A stretch of 64,000 nt of DNA from the NCBI GenBank assembly GCA_022706765.1, contig JAKJBX010000004.1:62001-126000 (forward strand), read 5' to 3'. Shown piece after piece: positions 17,995 to 25,239 of the stretch. Origin of the DNA: Bacillota bacterium (GTDB lineage: Bacteria > Bacillota > Clostridia > Monoglobales > Firm-18). The notes below the pieces were generated by a model that had not been told where the DNA came from, searched no databases, and worked only from the letters and a program-made list of their open reading frames with translations. Position 1 is the stretch's first letter; every line of letters starts with the position of its first letter. A program made the position numbers and the translations under genes.

Positions 17995-18996
17995 TTGAAG
18001 ATCAAAACCATTCTACTCGTCATTGCCGGCTTTATCCTGCTCTTGCTGGGCGCAATCGGGGTCGTGCTGCCGGTTTTGCCGACTACGCCTTTTGTGCTGG
18101 CGGCTGCGGCATGCTTTACCTGCGTGCCGAAATTAAAGGAAAAGCTGATGCGCATCCCATTTGTCAGCGACCATTTGGACAACTACCGCAGCCGAAAGGG
18201 TCTGAGCACAAAGACCGTCGTTGTGAACCTGCTTTTTTTGTGGGCGATGCTGGGGGTTTCCTGCTATTTTACCCGCAAATTATGGCTGGGTATCCTGCTG
18301 TTTGTTGTCGGCGTTTCGGTGACGACGCACATTCTGCATATGGCAAGACCGCAGGGCGGCGATGCAAAAAAGCCGTCGCTGTCCGGTTTAGCGGAGGCGG
18401 TGTTTGACGCCGTGTATCTATGCGTCGTGCCGCTCATCGGAGTCGCCGCTTTACTGGGCGCCAAAACGCTCATGCATGTGCTTTTCGGCGTGATGGCTCT
18501 GGTGTTGGTGACGGGCGACGCCTTTCACCTGGTCCCCCGCATCGCCGCAGGCATATCGGGCGACTATGCACGGTTTGACAGAGCGCTTGCCCGGGGTAAA
18601 ACGGCCGCATCGGTCAGTATGACGGTGTTTTATGTGATACTTTGGCACATCGTGCTGGTGAACTTCTCACCCGCATATGCGCAAGGCTTGACAGCAATGG
18701 TGTACGCCCTTGCAATCGTGCGGATCGTATTGGCAGCCTTTCCACAGGTTTGGGGCACAATGCGCAACCTGCCATTTACCCTGATCGGCTGCATTGTGGG
18801 AGTGACCCTCTTTGTATACAGGCGATCGGGAATCCTCGACCTGCGTTGGATGTGGCTCGGCGTGCTGCTGAGCTTTATGTTCTACCTCCCCGTCGTGCTG
18901 TGGGCAAAAAAACACCCTGCGCTGGGGATGCTGATGATTCCGAAGAGCTGCGTGTATGTTTGGATGCTCGCTGTCGGGCTGACGCTTGATTCATAA
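17995..18996 (+). CDS. Membrane protein: DUF454 (YbaN-like) domain fused to a polytopic C-terminal domain
   Basis: A 333-residue inner-membrane protein. Residues 1-~120 are DUF454: GAIGVVLPVLPTTPFVLAAAACF followed by PKLKEKLMRIPFVSDHLDNYRSRKG. Residues ~135-333 form a separate domain with about six membrane helices and the motif VTGDAFHLVPRI, seen in uncharacterised membrane proteins. Stand-alone DUF454 proteins are ~120 residues, so this is a fusion. The start is TTG, chosen because CGAGGTGG precedes it and the DUF454 domain begins there. Function unknown. Confidence 0.75.
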   Translation: MKIKTILLVIAGFILLLLGAIGVVLPVLPTTPFVLAAAACFTCVPKLKEKLMRIPFVSDHLDNYRSRKGLSTKTVVVNLLFLWAMLGVSCYFTRKLWLGILLFVVGVSVTTHILHMARPQGGDAKKPSLSGLAEAVFDAVYLCVVPLIGVAALLGAKTLMHVLFGVMALVLVTGDAFHLVPRIAAGISGDYARFDRALARGKTAASVSMTVFYVILWHIVLVNFSPAYAQGLTAMVYALAIVRIVLAAFPQVWGTMRNLPFTLIGCIVGVTLFVYRRSGILDLRWMWLGVLLSFMFYLPVVLWAKKHPALGMLMIPKSCVYVWMLAVGLTLDS

Positions 18997-19020
18997 AATT
19001 AAAAAACGGAGATGTGACCG

Positions 19021-19524
19021 ATGAATATCATTGTGGCTGTCGATCAAAACTGGGGTATTGGCTGCGGCGGGCGGCTGCTGGCGTCGATCCCGGAGGATAT
19101 GCGCTTTTTTAGGCAGATGACCACCGGCAAGGTGGTGATAATGGGGCATACAACGCTGAAATCCTTGCCCGGCGGCAAGCCCCTGGCAAACAGGGTCAAT
19201 ATCGTGCTGTCAAAGGACGCCACGCTCAAAATCGCAGGCGCCGCCGTATGCCATTCGGTCGGCGAGTTGCTTTCAGCCGTGGCGCAATACAATGCCGAAG
19301 ATGTATTTGTTATCGGTGGCGAAGCGGTCTATACGCTGCTGCTCCCCTACTGCAAAACAGCGTATGTCACCAAAATCCATGCGGCGTTCGAGGCGGACAG
19401 GCACTTCCCTGACATTGACAAGCCGGCAAACTGGCGGATAACCGACAGGTCGGAGATGAAGTTCCACAGCGGCACACCCTTTCAATTCCTGACCTATACG
19501 AATTTTATGCAAGATTTTTCTTGA
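19021..19524 (+). CDS. folA: Dihydrofolate reductase
   Basis: Reduces dihydrofolate to tetrahydrofolate with NADPH. The 167-residue chain has the family N terminus MNIIVAVDQNWGIGCGGRL, active-site acid in SIPEDMRFFRQMT (Glu or Asp position), VIMGHTTLKSLP and the NADPH-binding VIGGEAVYTLLLPYC. CGGAGATGTGACC precedes the ATG. The rpsF promoter overlaps its last codons. Same direction as the membrane genes upstream, 24 bases away. Confidence 0.95.
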   Translation: MNIIVAVDQNWGIGCGGRLLASIPEDMRFFRQMTTGKVVIMGHTTLKSLPGGKPLANRVNIVLSKDATLKIAGAAVCHSVGELLSAVAQYNAEDVFVIGGEAVYTLLLPYCKTAYVTKIHAAFEADRHFPDIDKPANWRITDRSEMKFHSGTPFQFLTYTNFMQDFS

Positions 19525-19549
19525 CATTTCGGCAATAATCAAGTATAAT
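19521..19549 (+). promoter_or_regulatory. Consensus promoter of rpsF-ssb-rpsR
   Basis: TTGACA, exactly 17 bases, TATAAT. A leader of about 85 bases follows. Feedback control by the S6:S18 complex is known in many bacteria, but I could not identify its binding motif with confidence. Confidence 0.8.
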
Positions 19550-19641
19550 TCCATATTAGGGTGTCTATATTTTCCTATGGTGCCCAACAATCCTTGCGCA
19601 TGTGCCAAATATGCGCCAAAGTCCAAAAGGAGGTGTCAAAA

Positions 19642-19941
19642 ATGACTGAAATCATCAACAAGTATGAGACGATTTTTATCGTCGACAAAGACAAAACGGA
19701 AGAACAGACAAACGAAATTGTTGAGAAATTCAAGTCACTTATCGCATCGGCAGGAGAGATCGAAAGCGTCGATGTTTGGGGTTCAAGACGTCTTGCCTAC
19801 CCGATAAATGACAAAAACGAAGGCTTTTATGCGCTCGTGAATTTCTCCGCCTCGCCCGAATTCCCGAAAGAGCTTGACAGAATTTACGGAATCACTGACG
19901 GTATCGTGCGTTCGATTATCGTGAAAAAAGACGAAAAGTAA
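19642..19941 (+). CDS. rpsF: 30S ribosomal protein S6
   Basis: Small-subunit protein that pairs with S18. 99 residues: NKYETIFIVDKDKTEEQTNEIVEKF, then DVWGSRRLAYPINDKNEGFY, the conserved rRNA-facing strand. The ATG at 19642 follows AAAAGGAGGTG; the upstream frame (27 residues) is the leader. First gene of rpsF-ssb-rpsR, with 11 bases to ssb. Confidence 0.97.
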   Translation: MTEIINKYETIFIVDKDKTEEQTNEIVEKFKSLIASAGEIESVDVWGSRRLAYPINDKNEGFYALVNFSASPEFPKELDRIYGITDGIVRSIIVKKDEK

Positions 19942-19952
19942 GAGGTGACGTT

Positions 19953-20384
19953 ATGCTGAACAAGGTTATTTTAATGGGCCGTTTAACCCGTGACCCCGAG
20001 CTGAAATACACGGCAAGCAATGTGCCGGTGTGCAGCTTTTCGATTGCGGTCGACAGGCGCTTTGCCAAGCAGGGCGAGCAGTCGCAGGCAGACTTCATCA
20101 ACATCGTCACATGGCGGCAATCCGCCGAATTCGTCAGCAAATATTTCACGAAGGGCCGCCTCATCAATGTTGTCGGAAGCCTGCAAACCCGTAACTGGGA
20201 CGACGCCAACGGCGTCAGGCACTATGCGACCGAGGTGGTTGCCGACGAAGTAAACTTTTGCGGTGACAAGCCCGCCAATCCACAGCAAGGCGGCAATGCA
20301 CCGTCTCATTTCGGTAATTCGGAGCCGCAATTTCAAAACAACGGTTTTGAAGTTGTCGATACGGATGACGACCTGCCGTTCTGA
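19953..20384 (+). CDS. ssb: Single-stranded DNA-binding protein
   Basis: OB-fold protein that coats single-stranded DNA in replication and repair. 143 residues: MLNKVILMGRLTRDPELKYT, then FINIVTWRQSAEFVSKYF, a Gln/Asn-rich linker and the acidic tip DTDDDLPF that docks partner proteins. Its position between S6 and S18 is the standard Firmicutes order. GAGGTGACGTT precedes the ATG. Confidence 0.97.
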   Translation: MLNKVILMGRLTRDPELKYTASNVPVCSFSIAVDRRFAKQGEQSQADFINIVTWRQSAEFVSKYFTKGRLINVVGSLQTRNWDDANGVRHYATEVVADEVNFCGDKPANPQQGGNAPSHFGNSEPQFQNNGFEVVDTDDDLPF

Positions 20385-20419
20385 CGGCTGACAGTATCTT
20401 ATAAGAGGAGGAAAATATC

Positions 20420-20662
20420 ATGGCTGAAAGAAGCGACAAGCCCTTTCGCAGAAAAGCGCGCAAAAAAAGCTGCCAATTCTGCATCGATAAAGTTGAGCAC
20501 ATTGATTACAAGGATACCGCAAAAATCCGCAGGTTTTTGTCTGAGCGTGCAAAAATCCTGCCCAGACGTATGAGCGGCAACTGCGCTAAGCACCAAAGAC
20601 AGCTCACCATTGCCATTAAGCGTGCAAGACACATTGCACTGCTGCCCTTTACTTCAGAATAA
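20420..20662 (+). CDS. rpsR: 30S ribosomal protein S18
   Basis: Binds next to S6 on the platform. 80 residues: [22 protein letters not shown] and RITG-like [24 protein letters not shown]. The CxxC with later Cys suggests the zinc-binding (C+) form. AAGAGGAGGAAAATATC precedes the ATG. Last gene of the operon, followed by two hairpins. Confidence 0.96.
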   Translation: MAERSDKPFRRKARKKSCQFCIDKVEHIDYKDTAKIRRFLSERAKILPRRMSGNCAKHQRQLTIAIKRARHIALLPFTSE

Positions 20663-20740
20663 TCACAGGACAGGCGGCGCCGCGTATGTTTTTGTACCAT
20701 GTCCGATGTGCGCTTTGGGATAATCATGCCGCACAGTAAC

Positions 20741-20759
20741 AAAACGCTTTCGGCGTTTT
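20741..20759 (+). terminator. Possible rpsR operon terminator
   Basis: AAAACGC and GCGTTTT pair around TTTCG, 79 bases after the rpsR stop. The stem is 7 bp with a short T run. Confidence 0.45.
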
Positions 20760-20844
20760 AGGTGCGCGGCAGATACCCTTTGCCGGGAAATAGATTCATG
20801 GCTTTTGTCTGATAGGAAGTTTGAGAAGCTTCCTAAAACAATAA

Positions 20845-20875
20845 CAAAAAAAGTGTGCGTTGGCACACTTTTTTC
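20845..20875. terminator. Strong bidirectional terminator between rpsR and ferredoxin
   Basis: AAAAAAGTGTGC, loop GTTG, GCACACTTTTTT: A- and T-tracts on both sides suit termination from either strand, between two convergent genes. Confidence 0.85.
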
Positions 20876-20905
20876 GTTATACGGATTTCTCTCATTAAAT
20901 CAGTA

Positions 20906-21076
20906 TTAGTTTGGTATAGGGGCGTCAACAGGACATACGCCTGCACAGGCTCCGCAGTCAATGCATATGTCAGCCTCAATGACGTATATGTCCCCGCCCG
21001 CCGAAATGCAAGATACAGGACATTCCGGTTCACAGGCTCCACAGTTAATACATGCTTCTGTAATTTTGTAGCTCAC
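20906..21076 (-). CDS. 2[4Fe-4S] ferredoxin
   Basis: A 56-residue clostridial-type ferredoxin, a low-potential electron carrier. The two cluster motifs are CINCGACEPECPVSCIS and CIDCGACAGVCPVDAP. GTG at 21076 is taken as start because GGAGGTG lies 7 bases upstream and the family begins (M)SYKI; an ATG-started frame 19 residues longer has no ribosome binding site. Monocistronic. Confidence 0.93.
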   Translation of the reverse strand: MSYKITEACINCGACEPECPVSCISAGGDIYVIEADICIDCGACAGVCPVDAPIPN

Positions 21077-21168
21077 CTCAAAACACCTCCTTATTGTTTG
21101 TACCCTACTGCACCATTTTATCATTAATGCCATAAAAATGGAAGAGGTTTTGAAAAATTTTAAAGAAT

Positions 21169-22041
21169 TTATTTGCTGTCTTCCAACTTTTTAAGCTCCG
21201 CGATCTCAGCAGGCGTCAGCTTGATTTGCGAGTCGCGGATAATCACCACATCCTTCACATCATAGACATGCAGGACATTCCCATCCTCTTTGTCAAGCGT
21301 CACCTTCAATTTGCCTGTCAGGATGTTGTTATCGACCACCCTGCCCTTGCCGTCGGGCGTCTTGACTATGGCGTCAACCTTGGGGGTACGCTTCAAGAGT
21401 TTTTCATACGTATCCTGCTCGTATTTGAGACAGCACATCAGCCTGCCGCAGGTACCGGAAATTTTAGTCGGATTCAGCGACAAGCCCTGTTCCTTTGCCA
21501 TCTTGATGGATACCGGCTCAAAATCGCCCAAAAACTTACGGCAGCAAAGCTCCCTGCCGCAGATCCCAAGCCCGCCCAGCATCTTTGCTTCGTCCCTGAC
21601 ACCGATTTGGCGAAGCTCTATCCGCGTCCTGAAAACCGTCGCAAGCGACTTGACCAGCTCACGGAAATCTATCCTGCCGTCGGCAGTAAAGTAGAAAAGG
21701 ATCTTGCTGCCGTCAAAGGTGTACTCGACATTGATGAGCTTCATTTCCAGCCCATGCTCCCTGATTTTCTTCTGGCAGACGTCAAAGGCATCCTTTTCCT
21801 TCTTCTCATTTTCCTTCGATTTGGCAAAATCCTCGTTGGTCGCACGGCGAATAACGGCTTTGAGTGGTGTGACGACCGCCTCCTCCGCTACCGCACGGTT
21901 TGCGAGCACCACCTCGCCGATCTCAACGCCCCTTGCCGTTTCGACAATCACGTAGTCGTCCTTACTGTATTCCTCGCCGACGGGGTCAAAGTAATAAATC
22001 TTCCCCACACTTTTAAATCGCACGCCAATTATTTCAATCAT
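21169..22041 (-). CDS. ricT: RicT (YaaT), PSP1-domain subunit of the RicAFT complex
   Basis: RicT with RicA and RicF forms an iron-sulfur complex that assists RNase Y and affects sporulation and competence in Bacillus. 290 residues with a PSP1 domain; the cluster cysteines are in GGLGICGRELCCRKF and SGTCGRLMCCLKYE. The ATG at 22041 has GGAGGACGATTC before it and overlaps the holB stop. The order darA-holB-ricT matches the Firmicutes yaaQ-holB-yaaT cluster. Confidence 0.94.
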   Translation of the reverse strand: MIEIIGVRFKSVGKIYYFDPVGEEYSKDDYVIVETARGVEIGEVVLANRAVAEEAVVTPLKAVIRRATNEDFAKSKENEKKEKDAFDVCQKKIREHGLEMKLINVEYTFDGSKILFYFTADGRIDFRELVKSLATVFRTRIELRQIGVRDEAKMLGGLGICGRELCCRKFLGDFEPVSIKMAKEQGLSLNPTKISGTCGRLMCCLKYEQDTYEKLLKRTPKVDAIVKTPDGKGRVVDNNILTGKLKVTLDKEDGNVLHVYDVKDVVIIRDSQIKLTPAEIAELKKLEDSK

Positions 22042-22936
22042 GAATCGTCCTCCATGCTTCAATCAATAATTCGGTTATTGCCATATTATAATTGCGCCCT
22101 GTCGATACGGCGCCCCGTGTTTTTTCAATGCCGTTCAAAATTTGGAGGGCGGCAGCGGTATGTATCCTGCCGAGGCTCGGGACGCCTTCGGCGTCTTTTC
22201 CGTGCAGCGCATTTTGAAGCATAACGCTCATCACGTCCAACAAAATTCCGACGCTTTGCCTTTCCTTTTCACAAAACGCAATAGCGTCATACACGGCGGT
22301 TTCATCGGTCTTGGTAAAACGCCCGAAAAGCTCCGCCATTTGCTTTACCGTATCCAGCATGCTGACCGACGACGCATAATCCTCCGCCGCACCGATGCTT
22401 CCCGAGGCAAGGCTCACCGCAAGCGGATCCGCACTGCCGTATTTGTCGGCAAGGTACCGTGAGACGACATCAGCACCAAGCGGCGAAAAGCGCATCGTGA
22501 CGGCACGGGAGCGTATGGTGGGCAGCAGGGCGCTTTCGCTGTCTGACAGCAAGATGATCATACAATAGGCCGGCGGCTCCTCAAAGACCTTCAAAAGGGC
22601 GTTCTGGGCGGCGGGGGTCATAGTATGGGCATCGGGGAACAAAAACACACGCTTTTCCGCAAGGTACGGCTTGGTATAGACGTCCACCCTTGCCAGCCGG
22701 ACGGTGTCGACGCTGAGCGACGCCTTGTCCTTAACGCCGTACCGCTCGTTTGTGACGGTGATGATGTCCGCTGCGCTGCCGTTCGTTAAGTAATTGGCAA
22801 GTGCGCATGCCATAGAGGTCTTGCCGACGCCTCTTTTACCGCAGAAAATATAGGCATGTGACAGCTTGTCAGCTTCCAGCGCACAGGTCAGCCGCTTTTT
22901 GATGTCCTCGTGTCCGTAAATGCCGTCAAAAATCAT
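22034..22936 (-). CDS. holB: DNA polymerase III delta' subunit
   Basis: Clamp-loader subunit, 300 residues. MIFDGIYGHEDIKKRLTCALE, Walker-like FCGKRGVGKTSMA, LLKVFEEPPAY and TIRSRAVTMRFSPL (arginine-finger SRC region, here SRA) identify it. The usual four-Cys zinc module after the Walker A helix is missing: the chain goes straight to ALANYLTNGSAADIITV. The ATG overlaps the darA stop by 4 bases. Compared with ~330-residue delta' proteins it is short mainly because of that deletion. Confidence 0.9.
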   Translation of the reverse strand: MIFDGIYGHEDIKKRLTCALEADKLSHAYIFCGKRGVGKTSMACALANYLTNGSAADIITVTNERYGVKDKASLSVDTVRLARVDVYTKPYLAEKRVFLFPDAHTMTPAAQNALLKVFEEPPAYCMIILLSDSESALLPTIRSRAVTMRFSPLGADVVSRYLADKYGSADPLAVSLASGSIGAAEDYASSVSMLDTVKQMAELFGRFTKTDETAVYDAIAFCEKERQSVGILLDVMSVMLQNALHGKDAEGVPSLGRIHTAAALQILNGIEKTRGAVSTGRNYNMAITELLIEAWRTIHD

Positions 22937-23253
22937 ACCTTTTCAAACCTGTCCACATCCAGCACGAACACCGTTGCGCCGCCTACGACGACCTCAAAGG
23001 GCCATGCGGTGGCGCCGCCCATATACATCGGGGCGGGGGCTGTGACTTCGGTCCTTGACTTGCATTTATCCTTAATAATTTCCAATACGCTTTCGACACG
23101 GTCCGCCTCCGTACCGATCAGGAAGGTGACGTTGCCCGCACGCAAAAATCCGCCTGTTGACGCAAGCTTGGTGACGTTGATCTTGTTTTTCGTCAGCGCC
23201 TCGGTGAGCTTGGCACTGTCATCATGCTGTACAATCGCTAAAATCAGCTTCAT
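22933..23253 (-). CDS. darA: Cyclic-di-AMP receptor DarA (PstA/YaaQ)
   Basis: A 106-residue PII-like trimeric protein that binds c-di-AMP. MKLILAIVQHDDSAKLTEAL, ASTGGFLRAGNVTFLIGTE and the C-terminal GGATVFVLDVDRFEKV are family signatures. AAAGGAGGCAG precedes the ATG. First gene of darA-holB-ricT, preceded by the same palindrome-bearing promoter element as the clpE-like gene. Confidence 0.94.
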   Translation of the reverse strand: MKLILAIVQHDDSAKLTEALTKNKINVTKLASTGGFLRAGNVTFLIGTEADRVESVLEIIKDKCKSRTEVTAPAPMYMGGATAWPFEVVVGGATVFVLDVDRFEKV

Positions 23254-23339
23254 AACATCTGCCTCCTTTTAAACATAGCCTTTTCCAAGAATTCTTTGCG
23301 AAAGAGAATTTCGGCGGTGCAATCAATGCCATGCGAAAC

Positions 23340-23389
23340 GTATAATAAGCGCCTGCACTTATTATACACTAAATATATGCGGTTTACAA
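23340..23389 (-). promoter_or_regulatory. Promoter overlapped by palindrome (family A, copy 2), upstream of darA
   Basis: On the minus strand: TTGTAA, 17 bases, TATAAT, with the -10 in the left arm of the 10-bp repeat GTATAATAAG/CTTATTATAC (23340-23367). The leader downstream shares TTGCACCGCCGAAATT and CGCAAA with copy 1. Palindrome to start codon is 87 bases here and 89 in copy 1. Confidence 0.6.
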
Positions 23390-23453
23390 GAAAAAAATTT
23401 GCATTATCAAAAAGCGCCGGAACGAAAGCCTTTGCCAAGGAATTAACTAAATG

Positions 23454-23493
23454 TTTTGATATGATAGGAAATAGATCTTCTATCATATCAAAA
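23454..23493. other. 14-bp inverted repeat beside the pfp terminator
   Basis: TTTTGATATGATAG and CTATCATATCAAAA are perfect complements 12 bases apart. The GATAGGAAAT loop sequence recurs near 27449, suggesting a repeat remnant. Confidence 0.5.
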
Positions 23494-23515
23494 AGCGCCT
23501 AAACGGCGCTTTTTT
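23490..23515 (-). terminator. pfp terminator
   Basis: AAAAAGCGCC, loop, GGCGCTTTTTT, 11 bases after the pfp stop on the minus strand; A/T tracts on both sides. Confidence 0.8.
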
Positions 23516-23525
23516 CACGCATTCA

Positions 23526-24743
23526 TTATTTTTTCAGATAAACAGGCAGACCGCCGTCAAATTTTGCGGCGCTTTCACCCTGTACCAGCGGCAACATATA
23601 GTCAAGCGCCGGCTGCAAAATATCGTTGCCCTCTTCGTTTATCCACTCACGGGGAACAATCTTTTCAACGTTGGCGATGGTGGAAATATCGTGCGACAGG
23701 ATCTCGACTGTATAGGGGTTTTCGCTGACACGCTTGAAATACATCATATTACCGGTCTCGCCGCTGACGGCAGCCTTCACGCCCGCAGTACCAATCTGCT
23801 CCGCCTCGGAAACATCCGTTTGGGATGCGATATGCGCCGCGCACCTTTGGAGCAGGCTGAATTCGATGCTCCTGACCTTCCAGCCGAACTTCTCGTGGAT
23901 GATGTCGGAAAGCACCCTTGCCGTACCGGAGAGCTGCTTATGCCCGAAGCTGTCAACGATGTCCGCCGTTGCGCCCTCGCAAACGTATTTGCCTTCCGCC
24001 GTCTTGATGCCCTCGGACACGACGGCGATGACGTTTTTATATTTTTTGCTGACTTTTTCGACATCTGAGACAAACTTGTCCACGTCAAATGCAAGCTCCG
24101 GCAGGTAAATGAGATGCGGAGCAGCCTCTTTGTCCGTTCTTGCAAGCGCAGCAGCGGCGGTGAGCCATCCTGCGTTCCTGCCCATGATTTCGATAATCGT
24201 CACGGTGTTGGTATCATAAACCTGTGCGTCGCAGGCGACCTCACGGATGCTGGACGCAATGTATTTTGCAGCCGACCCGAAGCCCGGGGTGTGGTCGGTG
24301 ATGGCAAGGTCATTGTCAATGGTCTTGGGCACGCCGATGATGTTGATAGGATAGCCGATCTGCTTGGCATACTGCGAAAGCTTATGCACGGTGTCCATCG
24401 AGTCGTTGCCGCCGATATAGAAAAAGTAAGCGATATGATGCTTTTTGAATATATCAAAAATTTTCACAAAGGTTTCGTCAAATGTCTTGGGCAGCTTGCG
24501 GCGGCATGAACCAAGGTACGCCGCAGGCGTATGGATGAGCAGTTCAAGCTGTGCGGGATCGGCAAACCGCTCCGAAAGGTTGATGAAGTTCTCCGCCAAC
24601 ACGCCCTCTACGCCGTGCTCCGCGCCATAAATAGTTTCAATTTCTGCGACGGCAAGAGCGCCTTTGATGACGCCGGCAAGCGACGCATTGATGACGGATG
24701 TCGGTCCTCCCGACTGTCCAACGATTGCATTTCCTTTTAACAT
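23526..24743 (-). CDS. pfp: 6-phosphofructokinase, probably pyrophosphate-dependent
   Basis: Phosphorylates fructose 6-phosphate in glycolysis. 405 residues, longer than ATP-PFK (~320). GQSGGPTSVINASLAG binds the phosphoryl donor; GVPKTIDNDLAITDHTPGFGSA holds the catalytic Asp and the Lys (PKTIDND rather than PGTIDND) typical of PPi-dependent enzymes. The donor-specificity motif reads GGNDS where PPi enzymes usually have GGDD and ATP enzymes GGDG, so the donor is not fully certain. ATG at 24743 follows AAGGAGGAAAAATC. Confidence 0.88.
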   Translation of the reverse strand: MLKGNAIVGQSGGPTSVINASLAGVIKGALAVAEIETIYGAEHGVEGVLAENFINLSERFADPAQLELLIHTPAAYLGSCRRKLPKTFDETFVKIFDIFKKHHIAYFFYIGGNDSMDTVHKLSQYAKQIGYPINIIGVPKTIDNDLAITDHTPGFGSAAKYIASSIREVACDAQVYDTNTVTIIEIMGRNAGWLTAAAALARTDKEAAPHLIYLPELAFDVDKFVSDVEKVSKKYKNVIAVVSEGIKTAEGKYVCEGATADIVDSFGHKQLSGTARVLSDIIHEKFGWKVRSIEFSLLQRCAAHIASQTDVSEAEQIGTAGVKAAVSGETGNMMYFKRVSENPYTVEILSHDISTIANVEKIVPREWINEEGNDILQPALDYMLPLVQGESAAKFDGGLPVYLKK

Positions 24744-24782
24744 GTTCGATTTTTCCTCCTTGAATAATTCGTCTCTCGCAAC

Positions 24783-24811
24783 ATTATACAATACTCTTTG
24801 TAAAAAAGCAA
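24783..24811 (-). promoter_or_regulatory. pfp promoter
   Basis: Minus strand: TTGCTT, 17 bases, TATAAT, with about 33 bases of leader to the ribosome binding site and ATG. Confidence 0.65.
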
Positions 24812-24905
24812 TTATTTTTGTATTTTCAAAAGGATTTTTAACCCGGGTGTCGAATATATATAATACAAAGGAAAAGTTTAAGGCGTAAGGAAAGGGGTGA
24901 TTCCA

Positions 24906-25007
24906 TTGGCAGGGTCGGAGTGTGAGTCAATATCTCCCGGCAGGTGCGCACAATCGGACGGGCTTGTCGATGGGATGCACGGAAATTATGTGAATTGTCT
25001 GTGGTAA
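24906..25007 (+). CDS. Possible 33-residue cysteine-containing peptide
   Basis: TTG start with GGAAAGGGGTG about 6 bases upstream. The product begins MAGSECESISPGRCAQ and ends GNYVNCLW, with three cysteines and a terminal Trp. No homologue is recognised. The good ribosome binding site and the position 45 bases after a TATAAT box support translation; the non-ATG start and short length argue for caution. Confidence 0.3.
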   Translation: MAGSECESISPGRCAQSDGLVDGMHGNYVNCLW

Positions 25008-25116
25008 GCGTTTTCGCCGCAAGGTGCTTTGGAAGGTCAGGGCGGCAAGGTTTCATGTGAAACAGGTGCAGGCAATAGCAGTGTTTTTGCAAAACCATTT
25101 TTCCGATTGAAGATAG

Positions 25117-25188
25117 ATGAAAAAGACGAAAGTTTTTAGTGGGGTGATACCACCGAAAAATTTTGTGAGAATCAACAGGAAAGCGTAA
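25117..25188 (+). CDS. Possible 23-residue basic peptide
   Basis: ATG-started frame MKKTKVFSGVIPPKN-FVRINRKA directly before the terminator. The ribosome binding site is weak (GATTGAAGATAG). Strongly basic, no membrane segment. It may be chance. Confidence 0.2.
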   Translation: MKKTKVFSGVIPPKNFVRINRKA

Positions 25189-25192
25189 ACGA

Positions 25193-25222
25193 GGAAGCAC
25201 CGACTGATCGGTGCTTCCTTTT
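25193..25222 (+). terminator. Strong plus-strand terminator
   Basis: GGAAGCACCGA, loop CTGA, TCGGTGCTTCC, then TTTT. A perfect 11-bp stem with the T run on the plus strand only. Confidence 0.85.
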
Positions 25223-25239
25223 CATATGAGATTTGCTGT

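Larger units (their letters stand above)
24859..25222 (+). ncRNA. Unidentified transcription unit (small RNA and/or short peptides)
   Basis: A 448-base interval between pfp and ytxC has TATAAT (24859-24864; no good -35), then about 330 bases ending in a strong terminator. Local hairpins include GTTTCATGTGAAAC near 25051. No standard gene is present, and I do not find the conserved cores of RNase P, tmRNA, SRP RNA, 6S, T-box or common riboswitches. Two short frames with ribosome-binding-like sequences lie within it and are listed separately. Confidence 0.4.

Noticed and set aside
24859-25222. Possible tmRNA, SRP RNA or T-box
   Set aside because: GGGGTGATTC recalls a tmRNA 5' end and GGTGATACCACCG a T-box, but the TpsiC arm, CCA end, SRP loop and T-box core are all missing.
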